Shown here: positions 1-5,511 of the stretch, in pieces
How positions within the stretch are numbered: the stretch's first letter is position 1
How the letters are laid out: each line of letters begins with the position of its first letter
From: CAWUIH01 sp963922495
GTDB lineage: Bacteria; Pseudomonadota; Gammaproteobacteria; Coxiellales; Coxiellaceae
DNA length: 9,696 bases
Reading direction: 5' to 3'
Assembly (NCBI GenBank): GCA_963922495.1
Contig: CAWUIH010000059.1
Location: 1 to 9,696, forward strand
Position numbers and translations under genes: made by a program
The notes under the pieces: generated by a model
Told to the model about the DNA's origin: nothing
The model's input: the letters and a program-made list of their open reading frames with translations, nothing else
The model's database searches: none

Positions 1-18
1 GCTGAAGCTGTTTAAAAT

Positions 19-366
19 TTACCCTACAAAAAAGGGGGTTCTTCTGGGGAGGGCGAACCCATTTTCTAAGCATTTAATATCATCATCTGATAAATGGCCT
101 ATTTTGCTTAAGAGTCGCGCCTTATCAACGGCTCGTATTTGATCACAAACGGCGACCACTGTTTTATCCAGACAAGTGACTTGAATTGTTAGAGGCGGAT
201 GAGAGTTTGGAGAGGTCGATAGTGGAACGACTACGATTGTGCGCCTCGCTTTGTTGATGGGTGTTGCTCCAATAAGGACACTGGGGCGTTTTTTCGGAGT
301 TTCTGAGCCCACATTGGGATCAAAGTTAACCCAGTAAAGATCACCACGTTTCATTGTTTGATCCAT
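19..366 (-). CDS. MazF/PemK-type toxin (endoribonuclease)
   Basis: Toxin half of a type II toxin-antitoxin module. MazF/PemK proteins cleave mRNA at short sequence motifs when released from their antitoxin. The 115-residue product has the family's N-terminal signature: MKRGDLYWVNFDP (5-17), GSE, KKRP (25-28, with the Arg usually implicated in catalysis) and the VVVPLSTS strand (45-52), then a CDQIRAVD segment (about 74-81). The start at 366 overlaps the antitoxin gene by 26 nt. A second in-frame ATG at 352-354 (residue 5) matches the usual family start and would leave a 14-nt overlap. The last 15 or so residues (ALPRRTPFFVG) do not resemble the usual C-terminal helix and lie over an A6G5 homopolymer run (28-38), so a small frameshift in the tail is possible. 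Family assignment is firm; activity is not shown. Confidence 0.9.
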   Translation of the reverse strand: MDQTMKRGDLYWVNFDPNVGSETPKKRPSVLIGATPINKARRTIVVVPLSTSPNSHPPLTIQVTCLDKTVVAVCDQIRAVDKARLLSKIGHLSDDDIKCLENGFALPRRTPFFVG

Positions 367-580
367 CGTTTAAGGTAATGTCCCAATCACTCATGTCATC
401 AGTTAAGTGTTGATCTGCCTCAACGGCGGCGGCACACGCATAGAGCTGTTCTTCACGCCGTTTGATTTCATCTTCTAATAGACGATGGATGACGTGACTG
501 CGTTGGCGTGCGGGAACCATTGCCTTGAACCGTTTATTCAAGTCATTAGGCAGTGAAACTAAAAGTTTTGTATTTTTCAT
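341..580 (-). CDS. MazE/PemI-like ribbon-helix-helix antitoxin
   Basis: Antitoxin partner of the MazF-like toxin encoded just downstream. Of 79 residues, the N-terminal part (KLLVSLPNDLNKRFKAM, 5-21) looks like the beta strand and first helix of a ribbon-helix-helix DNA-binding fold. It is followed by a helix-rich middle (RSHVIHRLLEDEIKRREEQ) and an acidic C-terminal tail (DDMSDWDITLNDG) of the kind that wraps the toxin. The gene comes first in the operon and its end overlaps the toxin start, as is usual for these pairs. No strong Shine-Dalgarno is visible upstream (only a GAAG about 10 nt away). The upstream region holds two palindromes that could be its own operators (617-624 and 631-645). 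Confidence 0.85.
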   Translation of the reverse strand: MKNTKLLVSLPNDLNKRFKAMVPARQRSHVIHRLLEDEIKRREEQLYACAAAVEADQHLTDDMSDWDITLNDGSNNETW

Positions 581-616
581 CGTGTTGCTTCAAATTCAAT
601 GGTTATATTGGTATAT

Positions 617-645
617 GATATATCTTATATTTGATGTAAGATCAA
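617..645 (-). promoter_or_regulatory. Candidate operators of the leftward mazEF-type operon
   Basis: Upstream of the leftward antitoxin gene lie a perfect 8-bp palindrome GATATATC (617-624) and a perfect inverted repeat TTGAT-gtaag-ATCAA (631-645), in an AT-rich stretch suited to a promoter. Ribbon-helix-helix antitoxins bind such palindromes to repress their own operon. The palindromes are directly visible. That they are operators is inferred from position, and I cannot fix the promoter hexamers. Confidence 0.4.
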
Positions 646-700
646 ACAAGTGTTCAGATAAAAACTTCTCTTTCAAAACACCAGCGTGGCTATTTTTGGT

Positions 701-740
701 TACTAATAGTAGTATAATGAATAGCCTAACCAGTAATACT
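701..740 (+). promoter_or_regulatory. Promoter with flanking palindromes for the rightward TA operon
   Basis: A perfect -10 hexamer TATAAT (713-718) lies 34 bp before the rightward antitoxin start. It is bracketed by two perfect odd palindromes with related arms: TACTA-a-TAGTA (701-711) and AGTA-a-TACT (732-740), centred 30 bp apart, or about three helical turns. This is the layout expected for autorepression by a ribbon-helix-helix antitoxin dimer. No good -35 hexamer stands at 17 bp. The antitoxin has a clear Shine-Dalgarno AAGG (741-744), 7 nt before its ATG. Confidence 0.55.
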
Positions 741-751
741 AAGGTACCCTC

Positions 752-979
752 ATGAATACCCAAAAATTATCAATTTCATTGCCTCAGCAAGCATGTGAAT
801 TTATCAAAAATTATCAAACAGAACACCATTGTAAGAGTCGATCTGAAGTTATTCAAAAGGCGCTTCATTTATTACAACAGCTTCAACTGGAAGCTGACTA
901 TGCAGAAGCCAACCAAGAAATTGATCATGCTTTCGAAATTACGACGTCAGATGGCATTGAAGATAATGAAGCGCGGTGA
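752..979 (+). CDS. Ribbon-helix-helix antitoxin (MazE/ParD-like)
   Basis: Antitoxin of the second MazF-type pair, 75 residues. The N-terminus KLSISLPQQACEFIKNY (5-21) is a typical ribbon strand plus first helix, followed by KSRSEVIQKALHLLQQLQ as the second helix. The acidic C-terminus (DHAFEITTSDGIEDNE) is the likely toxin-binding tail. The start has a good Shine-Dalgarno (AAGG, spacing 7), and the stop overlaps the toxin start by 14 nt, indicating coupled translation. It points away from the other mazEF-type operon. Although the layout is the same, the sequences differ enough that the two modules are not a recent duplication. Confidence 0.85.
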   Translation: MNTQKLSISLPQQACEFIKNYQTEHHCKSRSEVIQKALHLLQQLQLEADYAEANQEIDHAFEITTSDGIEDNEAR

Positions 980-1316
980 AATTTACTATGCTGAGTTAGA
1001 TCCCGCCATGGGTGGAGAAACCAAAAAACGACGCCCTGTTTTGGTGGTCAGTAATAATGCAAATAATAAAGTCGCTACGACGCTGACGATTGTTCCTATC
1101 ACCTCTAACATAAGAAAAATTTATCCATTTGAGGTCTTACTAGGACCTGAAAACACAGGATTACCGAAAAAGTCAAAAGCACAGTGTCATCAAATAAGGA
1201 CGATTTCTAAAAACAGAATTAAAAAATTTATTCCATTAGGAAAAGCAAATTCATCGATAATGCGTCATATACAGATGGCCTTAGCGATCCACCTTGGTTT
1301 TGAAACAAACAGATGA
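966..1316 (+). CDS. MazF/PemK-type toxin (endoribonuclease)
   Basis: Toxin of the second module, 116 residues from the ATG at 966. Longer upstream readings in this frame run through the antitoxin gene and are not needed, because residue 1 here gives the canonical MKRGEIYYAELDP start. Family marks are GGE (16-18), KKRRP (20-24, candidate catalytic Arg), the IVPITSN strand (42-48) and CHQIRTISKNRI (74-85). The C-terminus is normal for the family (IQMALAIHLGF), so this copy looks intact, unlike the leftward toxin. Predicted role: sequence-specific mRNA cleavage when the antitoxin is degraded. It overlaps the antitoxin gene by 14 nt. Confidence 0.92.
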   Translation: MKRGEIYYAELDPAMGGETKKRRPVLVVSNNANNKVATTLTIVPITSNIRKIYPFEVLLGPENTGLPKKSKAQCHQIRTISKNRIKKFIPLGKANSSIMRHIQMALAIHLGFETNR

Positions 1317-1572
1317 TCGGATAATGTGTATTGACTATGCAGATGGTATCCATAAAGCCTATGGTATCTCATCAAATGATTGAGCTGCGTTTTATAACAT
1401 CTAACATGACTCGTTAATTATCTACGATGACAATGTATCATAAAATACTATTGTTAGGGAATGCATGTCCGTTTGACAACGAGCCTTCCGATAAAGCAAA
1501 AAAATGATCATTTGTCCTAATAAGCCCCTTTTGTTAACATGGTGATGCTATCCGGACGATAGAGGCGATGCC
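1317..1572. other. Intergenic region before the oxidase-kinase-regulator operon
   Basis: No gene is seen in these 256 bp. The region contains a short direct repeat ATGGTATC (1343-1350 and 1361-1368), a consensus -35-like TTGACA (1473-1478) with no good -10 at the right distance, and a perfect 12-bp palindrome AAATGATCATTT (1502-1513). A small hairpin sits on the ribosome binding site of the next gene and is listed separately. The operon promoter most likely lies here, but I cannot place it. No intrinsic terminator for the upstream toxin gene is visible. Confidence 0.4.
1548..1562 (+). promoter_or_regulatory. RBS-adjacent hairpin with GGA in the loop (possible CsrA site)
   Basis: CTATC-CGGAC-GATAG forms a 5-bp stem with a five-base loop that presents GGA (1554-1556). 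Its 3' arm runs into the Shine-Dalgarno AGAGG (1561-1565), 7 nt before the oxidase ATG. A GGA in a hairpin loop next to the ribosome binding site is the known pattern of CsrA/RsmA target sites. The stem is short and the rest of the CsrA consensus (ACA before GGA) is absent, so this is a candidate only. It would place the whole signalling operon under post-transcriptional control. Confidence 0.35.
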
Positions 1573-2304
1573 ATGAATACCACGACATTTAAGTATTTTC
1601 TAAATGATTGGGAGGCGGATTACAACGCGAAGGCAGCGTTAATACCGATCTTTACCGACGATTACGCAGCCAATTGGAGTAATACGCAAAAGCAATCATT
1701 TGCAGCCTATTTTTATCACATTCGGGGCCATTTTGTGGATTTTCTCTGGTTTTTGGGCAATCAAGCCCCTGAGCGTCGCTATAAAGAAATTGTACTGAAA
1801 AACATTGCGGACGAACTGTCATTGGACAGTCGCTCACATGAGGCATTGTTTTTTCAATTCAGCGATGAATTAGGGATCAATTTAAGAAGTGAATATATTG
1901 AGGGGAAATACAACTTACCGGTCATTAAAGCTTATAATAAGGAACATTTATTGTGGTTAAATACTCACAGTTGGTCGGCTTGTTTTGCGGCATTCTCTGC
2001 CTATGAACGGTTGGATAACTTGGACTATACGAATTTATTGAAGCTGATTAAAGGCTTCAATTTGAGTAAAAAAGCAGAAATATTTTTTGTTATGCATCGT
2101 CAGATTGAACATTTTGGCGTGACATTACAAATAGTTAATGAGTTGTGGGATACCAACAGAGAGGAAGTCATCGCAGGCTTTAACTTTATTGCGGAGCATC
2201 AAATAAACATATGGGAAATATTGACGGATTTAACAACAAACCCCGTTGGCACAGAGATCTTAACACCTATGTTCAACAAATCTACCGAAGTTCTGGCCGT
2301 TTAG
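1573..2304 (+). CDS. Iron-containing redox enzyme (haem-oxygenase-like diiron oxidase fold)
   Basis: The 243-residue, all-helical, cytosolic product resembles the TenA/CADD/UndA-type superfamily of haem-oxygenase-fold diiron enzymes. Known members oxidise small substrates, for example UndA (fatty acid to terminal alkene) and chlamydial CADD (p-aminobenzoate formation). Visible marks are the early helix with YHIRGHFVDF (48-57), a candidate metal-ligand helix with E81 and H89 (ADELSLDSRSHEA), E145 in a central helix (FSAYERLD), and the late helix FFVMHRQIEHFG (171-182) with H175, E179 and H180. The usual late pattern is H-x3-D/E-x2-H; here the last position is Gly182 and the His is at 180, so the ligand set is not fully standard. 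A Shine-Dalgarno AGAGG sits 7 nt upstream. It is first in the operon, and the kinase gene begins inside its 3' end. The substrate is unknown. Confidence 0.7.
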   Translation: MNTTTFKYFLNDWEADYNAKAALIPIFTDDYAANWSNTQKQSFAAYFYHIRGHFVDFLWFLGNQAPERRYKEIVLKNIADELSLDSRSHEALFFQFSDELGINLRSEYIEGKYNLPVIKAYNKEHLLWLNTHSWSACFAAFSAYERLDNLDYTNLLKLIKGFNLSKKAEIFFVMHRQIEHFGVTLQIVNELWDTNREEVIAGFNFIAEHQINIWEILTDLTTNPVGTEILTPMFNKSTEVLAV

Positions 2305-3524
2305 TGCTCACTTTTGGCTGTGTAATGGCCGTTAATTTTCCGTTATACTATGTGTTAACGTTGTTTTATAATCAACCCTCTAGCTTAGGCAAATTAAGAC
2401 TAGTGGCCATGTGTTTTTCCATCCTTCTCGTTATTTTCTATAAGATAAATCGGAAGAAACAGTGGCTGGCTTGGTACTGGCTTTTCACAGTGATGTTTTG
2501 TCTTCCTTTTTTCTTCTCTTACAATGTGTTTCAAGCAAAATTCAATACATTTTCCGTCGTGAGTCTGTGGACAGCTATGCTTTTTGCTGCACTGGTGCTG
2601 GATGTGAGTGCTTTTTTCATCAGCCTTTTTATCGGTATGTTAGCGGCTTGTGTAATGCATCTATTAATAAATGGTTCAATTGATGTGGCCACACATGAGC
2701 ATTTTTCCATCGTCAGTAATTTTGTGGCATCAGTGGTGATTATTGCAATTTTTTCTCATAGCCGTAGTCGCTATGAACAGGAGCAGCTGCGAGGAGCCAG
2801 TGCAATTACTTCGATGTTGGCCCATGAGTTACGTACGCCGTTGATGCTGCTGAGCGCGAATATGCAGATTATTAAACAATATTTTCCTGAATTAATAAAA
2901 ACTTATAAGAGGGAAAGGGTAGAGAAACACCCAGCAGACAGTCAAATTCACCTAAGAAAATTTGAACAACTGGAAAAAGTGGCCAGTCAGTCTGAAAAAG
3001 AAATTGAGCAAGCCCAACGGATCATCAGCGTCATATCAGCAGGTACACAGTTCGCATGTAACGACGATAAAAAAGCTCTGTTTTCTATTCGACAGTCTTT
3101 GTGTGATGTAATAAAAAAGCAGTCGGATGATCAGCGACAGTTAGTCAATTTAATCGTTGAATCTGATTTTAAAATTCATGCAAGCCCTGTACTGGTCAGC
3201 CATGTGTTTGATAATTTGTTTCGTAATGCATTTTATGCCATTCGTAAAGCCAGAAAAGGCCGTATTACTGTTACAGTAACGCGATCAAATCGTAAAGGTA
3301 TTATAATATTTGAAGACACCGCATTGGGTATGAGCAAGTCTACGGTTAAATTTATATTTAATCCGTTTTACACGACGAAAGACACAAAAACCAGTTCGGG
3401 TCTGGGGCTATATTATTGCAGACAAATGCTTGAAAGAGTCGGAGCAACCATTCGCGTTGAGTCTCGGGAAGGGTACTACATGCGTTTTATTATGAAATTT
3501 AAACCAGAAAGGGGTATACCGTGA
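2211..3524 (+). CDS. CqsS/LqsS-like membrane sensor histidine kinase
   Basis: The 437-residue inner-membrane sensor kinase has six hydrophobic segments (about 31-52, 62-78, 85-104, 113-131, 132-153, 165-182). The sensor half shares landmarks recalled from CqsS, the Vibrio CAI-1 receptor: an IYR/VYQY-like lead-in, FPLYYV (43-48), a Leu-Arg pair after the first span, and LFTVMFCLPFFF (91-102). LqsS of Legionella belongs to the same family; both sense alpha-hydroxyketones. Kinase core: H-box LAHELRTP (203-210) with phospho-acceptor His205, N-box DNLFRNAF (334-341) with Asn339, G1 EDTALGM (368-374), F-box FNPFYTTK (383-390), G2 SSGLGL (395-400). G1 has Ala where DxGxG has its first Gly. CqsS carries a C-terminal receiver domain; this protein ends after the ATPase domain, and the receiver is the next gene. 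The start at 2211 overlaps the oxidase gene by 94 nt. A GTG at 2304 exists, but it would remove the conserved lead-in to the first span. Confidence 0.82.
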   Translation: MGNIDGFNNKPRWHRDLNTYVQQIYRSSGRLVLTFGCVMAVNFPLYYVLTLFYNQPSSLGKLRLVAMCFSILLVIFYKINRKKQWLAWYWLFTVMFCLPFFFSYNVFQAKFNTFSVVSLWTAMLFAALVLDVSAFFISLFIGMLAACVMHLLINGSIDVATHEHFSIVSNFVASVVIIAIFSHSRSRYEQEQLRGASAITSMLAHELRTPLMLLSANMQIIKQYFPELIKTYKRERVEKHPADSQIHLRKFEQLEKVASQSEKEIEQAQRIISVISAGTQFACNDDKKALFSIRQSLCDVIKKQSDDQRQLVNLIVESDFKIHASPVLVSHVFDNLFRNAFYAIRKARKGRITVTVTRSNRKGIIIFEDTALGMSKSTVKFIFNPFYTTKDTKTSSGLGLYYCRQMLERVGATIRVESREGYYMRFIMKFKPERGIP

Positions 3525-4525
3525 CTAAGCCATTGATACCATTAATTTATCACCCAAGCTCTGTGTTGATCTTGGATGATAGTGAAAGTTTTATAAATTC
3601 ATTGAGTTTGCGTTTACCGAATAATGTGCCTTATTGCCTATCGACTCAACCGTCACAAGCGTTGCAGATATTAAAGGCGAACCAAGAAATTGTGACTTTT
3701 GAGCCTAATAAGATCGTGTCTGAATCTTTTGAGCATTTCGACTATCGTGAAGATAAAGCGACATTGCACGTTGATTACGGAAAATTTTCTGTGTCTTTAA
3801 CTAACTCGAAACGATTCAATCTGTTTTCATGCTTGATTGTTGATTACACAATGCCTGAAATGAATGGTCTGGAATTTTTGGCGAAGATTAAAGAGTGGCC
3901 AATTGAAAAAATCATGCTTACGGGTACGGTTGATGAAAAAATGGCACTCGAAGCCCATAATCAAGATTTGGTAAATTTATTTTATATGAAAGATAGCTCT
4001 CAAGTGATCAATGAAATTATTGACGCACTGGCGGCATTACAGCACCGCTATTTTATCCGCTTATCCGAAAAGTTTGTGAGTTTGGTGAGCCATTACGAGG
4101 CGGTGTTTTGTAATCAAGAATTTTATAAAACGTTTAAGAAGCTCACCAGTCACCACGCTATCGTTGAGCATTATGTTTTGAATCGAGAAGGCTCACTATT
4201 ATTGGTGTCCAATAAAGGTGAGGCATTTAAGATGGAATTTTTTGCTGCTGAGGACTTGGATGAGCTGGCACTGATGGCAAAAGACAGCGGATTAGATGAT
4301 GCTGTGGTGAGTGACTTACACGCCAGGCTGTCTATCCCAGTTGGTATCCGACATTGGCTGCATTTCCCTCAGTCAGATAAGCCCACAAAAACAAATACAT
4401 TGAACAACGTTTCTGGCGCCGATAGCCTATATTATAGTTGGGAATCATTAGGGAATCTCATTCATCACAATAAAGTATTTGTGAGTTTTGATTATTTTAT
4501 CGGTAATTTGTGGCCCAGTTACTAA
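3521..4525 (+). CDS. LqsR-like response regulator with enlarged receiver domain
   Basis: The 334-residue response regulator starts with GTG in a GTGA overlap with the kinase stop. A strong Shine-Dalgarno AAAGGGG (3508-3514) lies 6 nt upstream, so the two are co-translated. Receiver residues: acidic pair D19-D20 (LILDDS), phospho-acceptor D108 (CLIVDYTMPEMNG), T134 (IMLTG) and K157 (FYMKDS). Between the second strand/helix region and the phospho-Asp strand there is an insert of about 50 residues (roughly 52-103), which is unusual. The C-terminal part (about 175-334) has no helix-turn-helix, GGDEF, EAL or other output domain I recognise. A segment YVLNREGSLLLVSNKGEAF (218-236) looks like two strands and a turn of a small alpha/beta sensor fold. 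Legionella LqsR likewise lacks a DNA-binding domain. Likely partner: the adjacent CqsS-like kinase. Confidence 0.75.
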   Translation: MTKPLIPLIYHPSSVLILDDSESFINSLSLRLPNNVPYCLSTQPSQALQILKANQEIVTFEPNKIVSESFEHFDYREDKATLHVDYGKFSVSLTNSKRFNLFSCLIVDYTMPEMNGLEFLAKIKEWPIEKIMLTGTVDEKMALEAHNQDLVNLFYMKDSSQVINEIIDALAALQHRYFIRLSEKFVSLVSHYEAVFCNQEFYKTFKKLTSHHAIVEHYVLNREGSLLLVSNKGEAFKMEFFAAEDLDELALMAKDSGLDDAVVSDLHARLSIPVGIRHWLHFPQSDKPTKTNTLNNVSGADSLYYSWESLGNLIHHNKVFVSFDYFIGNLWPSY

Positions 4526-5166
4526 ATTAGAAACAGTTTTCTGTGCCAATTAATGGGTATAATGCTGATTAGGCCGATATCATAACTCACTGGTTTTTCT
4601 ACAGTAGTATCCAGATTGGTGCTAAAGAGATGATAGCTGCCAGGTTTGCTGCCAGGCATCACCCGTCGTATAAGCTTTTTTTCGTGTTCCGTTTCAACAA
4701 TACATAACATTTTAATTGCTAGTGTAAAATCTTTGTGCGGAATGGGTAGACCAGCCACTAAGTCGCCCACAGAAAAATGAGGCAACATTGTATCGTCTTC
4801 TACTTTCGCACAAACTAAGCTGGGATATATTTTTTTGAAGGCGGCTATCTCTGCTTCAATTGTATTGCGTGCGCTAATGAAATCAAGGAAGATTTGCTTA
4901 TTAGTTTTCGTGGCGTAATCCCTGGGTAATCGCTTACCGTTCATTAGCCACTCGACGGAACAAGGCAGCCCTTCGTGTCTAAAAATATGTACGAGAATTT
5001 TCGCACCCTTCTCAGTGAGGCCACCTTGTAACCCCTGTTCCCAAGCTCTGAGCGTGTTTTCACTTATTCCATATTTGTTAGCAAAGGCTCGCCGCGACAC
5101 GTTAAGCCGTTTTCGATGTTCTGTCACGCGCCGTCCGCGCTCTTGTTGTTCCAGTGATTTTGCCAT
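4522..5166 (-). CDS. CI/LexA-like transcriptional repressor (HTH plus S24-type domain)
   Basis: The 214-residue regulator has an XRE-type helix-turn-helix at about 14-46 (RRAFANKYGISENTLRAWEQ), followed by a helical linker and a C-terminal half resembling the S24/LexA/CI peptidase fold. The segment VEDDTMLPHFSVGDLVAG (122-139) matches the family's active-site stretch (GDSMxPxxxxGD), with the catalytic Ser replaced by Thr126. KKLIRR (163-168) is at the place of the catalytic Lys region. Self-cleavage may therefore be lost, leaving a dimerisation or ligand domain. Its stop codon overlaps the stop of the regulator gene by 4 nt (4522-4525), an unusually tight convergent junction. It is divergent from the CsrA-like gene and probably represses the shared intergenic region. 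No Shine-Dalgarno is visible. It may be the regulator of an integrated element. Confidence 0.75.
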   Translation of the reverse strand: MAKSLEQQERGRRVTEHRKRLNVSRRAFANKYGISENTLRAWEQGLQGGLTEKGAKILVHIFRHEGLPCSVEWLMNGKRLPRDYATKTNKQIFLDFISARNTIEAEIAAFKKIYPSLVCAKVEDDTMLPHFSVGDLVAGLPIPHKDFTLAIKMLCIVETEHEKKLIRRVMPGSKPGSYHLFSTNLDTTVEKPVSYDIGLISIIPINWHRKLFLI

Positions 5167-5208
5167 AGAGAAAATAGCATATCACACCATTTCTTGTCTT
5201 TTATCTAA

Positions 5209-5252
5209 AATATATCAAAAATAACTATATAAAAGTATAAAAAAGATATATT
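5209..5252. promoter_or_regulatory. Candidate operator arms between the repressor and CsrA-like genes
   Basis: In the very AT-rich 114-bp divergent intergenic region, AATATATC (5209-5216) and its exact reverse complement GATATATT (5245-5252) form arms separated by 28 bp. The arms are flanked by A-runs inside the gap. A repressor of the CI type could bind both arms and silence both directions. Because the DNA is so A+T rich, chance matches are likely, so confidence is modest. Several TATAAA-like hexamers are present, and I cannot choose a promoter. Confidence 0.3.
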
Positions 5253-5280
5253 ATTACCAGATTAAATTTCAGATATAAAA

Positions 5281-5472
5281 ATGAGTGAAAAGCCAATGTT
5301 AAATTTAACCTTAAAAGAAAACGAGGGAATTCAATTGGGGAAAGTAGCGGAAGTTCGGATAGTGAAAATCAAGCAAAATAAAGTGGAGCTCGGTATGACG
5401 GCCCCACTTGGGCTAAAGATTGTTCGTTTACCGATTAAAACCACAGACAATAAAGAGAAGCACCGTGAGTAG
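5281..5472 (+). CDS. CsrA-like RNA-binding regulator (divergent paralogue)
   Basis: Small homologue of CsrA/RsmA, the dimeric RNA-binding protein that blocks translation by binding GGA motifs. From Met6 it aligns without gaps over about 50 residues with Escherichia coli CsrA: MLNLT for MLILT, KIKQNKVELGMTAP for GVKGNQVRIGVNAP, and an Arg (residue 49 here) at the position of the RNA-binding Arg44. The position of E. coli Arg6 is Leu and that of Arg7 is Lys, so RNA specificity may be altered. The reading frame opens at 5281, but the ATG at 5296 reproduces the normal CsrA N-terminus and may be the true start; neither has a strong ribosome binding site. It is divergent from the CI-like repressor. 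CsrA paralogues of this kind (LvrC/CsrT) are known in Legionella integrative elements. Confidence 0.8.
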   Translation: MSEKPMLNLTLKENEGIQLGKVAEVRIVKIKQNKVELGMTAPLGLKIVRLPIKTTDNKEKHRE

Positions 5473-5511
5473 CAGATGACATGGAAGGTAAATGATTCAT
5501 GATAGTAGAAA

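Noticed and set aside
525..755. 76-codon rightward frame over the leftward antitoxin and operator region
   Set aside because: It overlaps a well-supported antitoxin on the other strand and the shared promoter region, and its predicted product is low-complexity and hydrophobic.
795..965. N-terminal extension of the rightward MazF-like frame
   Set aside because: It runs through the antitoxin gene in another frame. The ATG at 966 gives the canonical toxin start and the usual 14-nt overlap.
1473..1501. TTGACA as the -35 of the oxidase operon promoter
   Set aside because: No acceptable -10 hexamer stands 16-18 bp downstream (GCAAAA at 17 bp), so I did not annotate a promoter.
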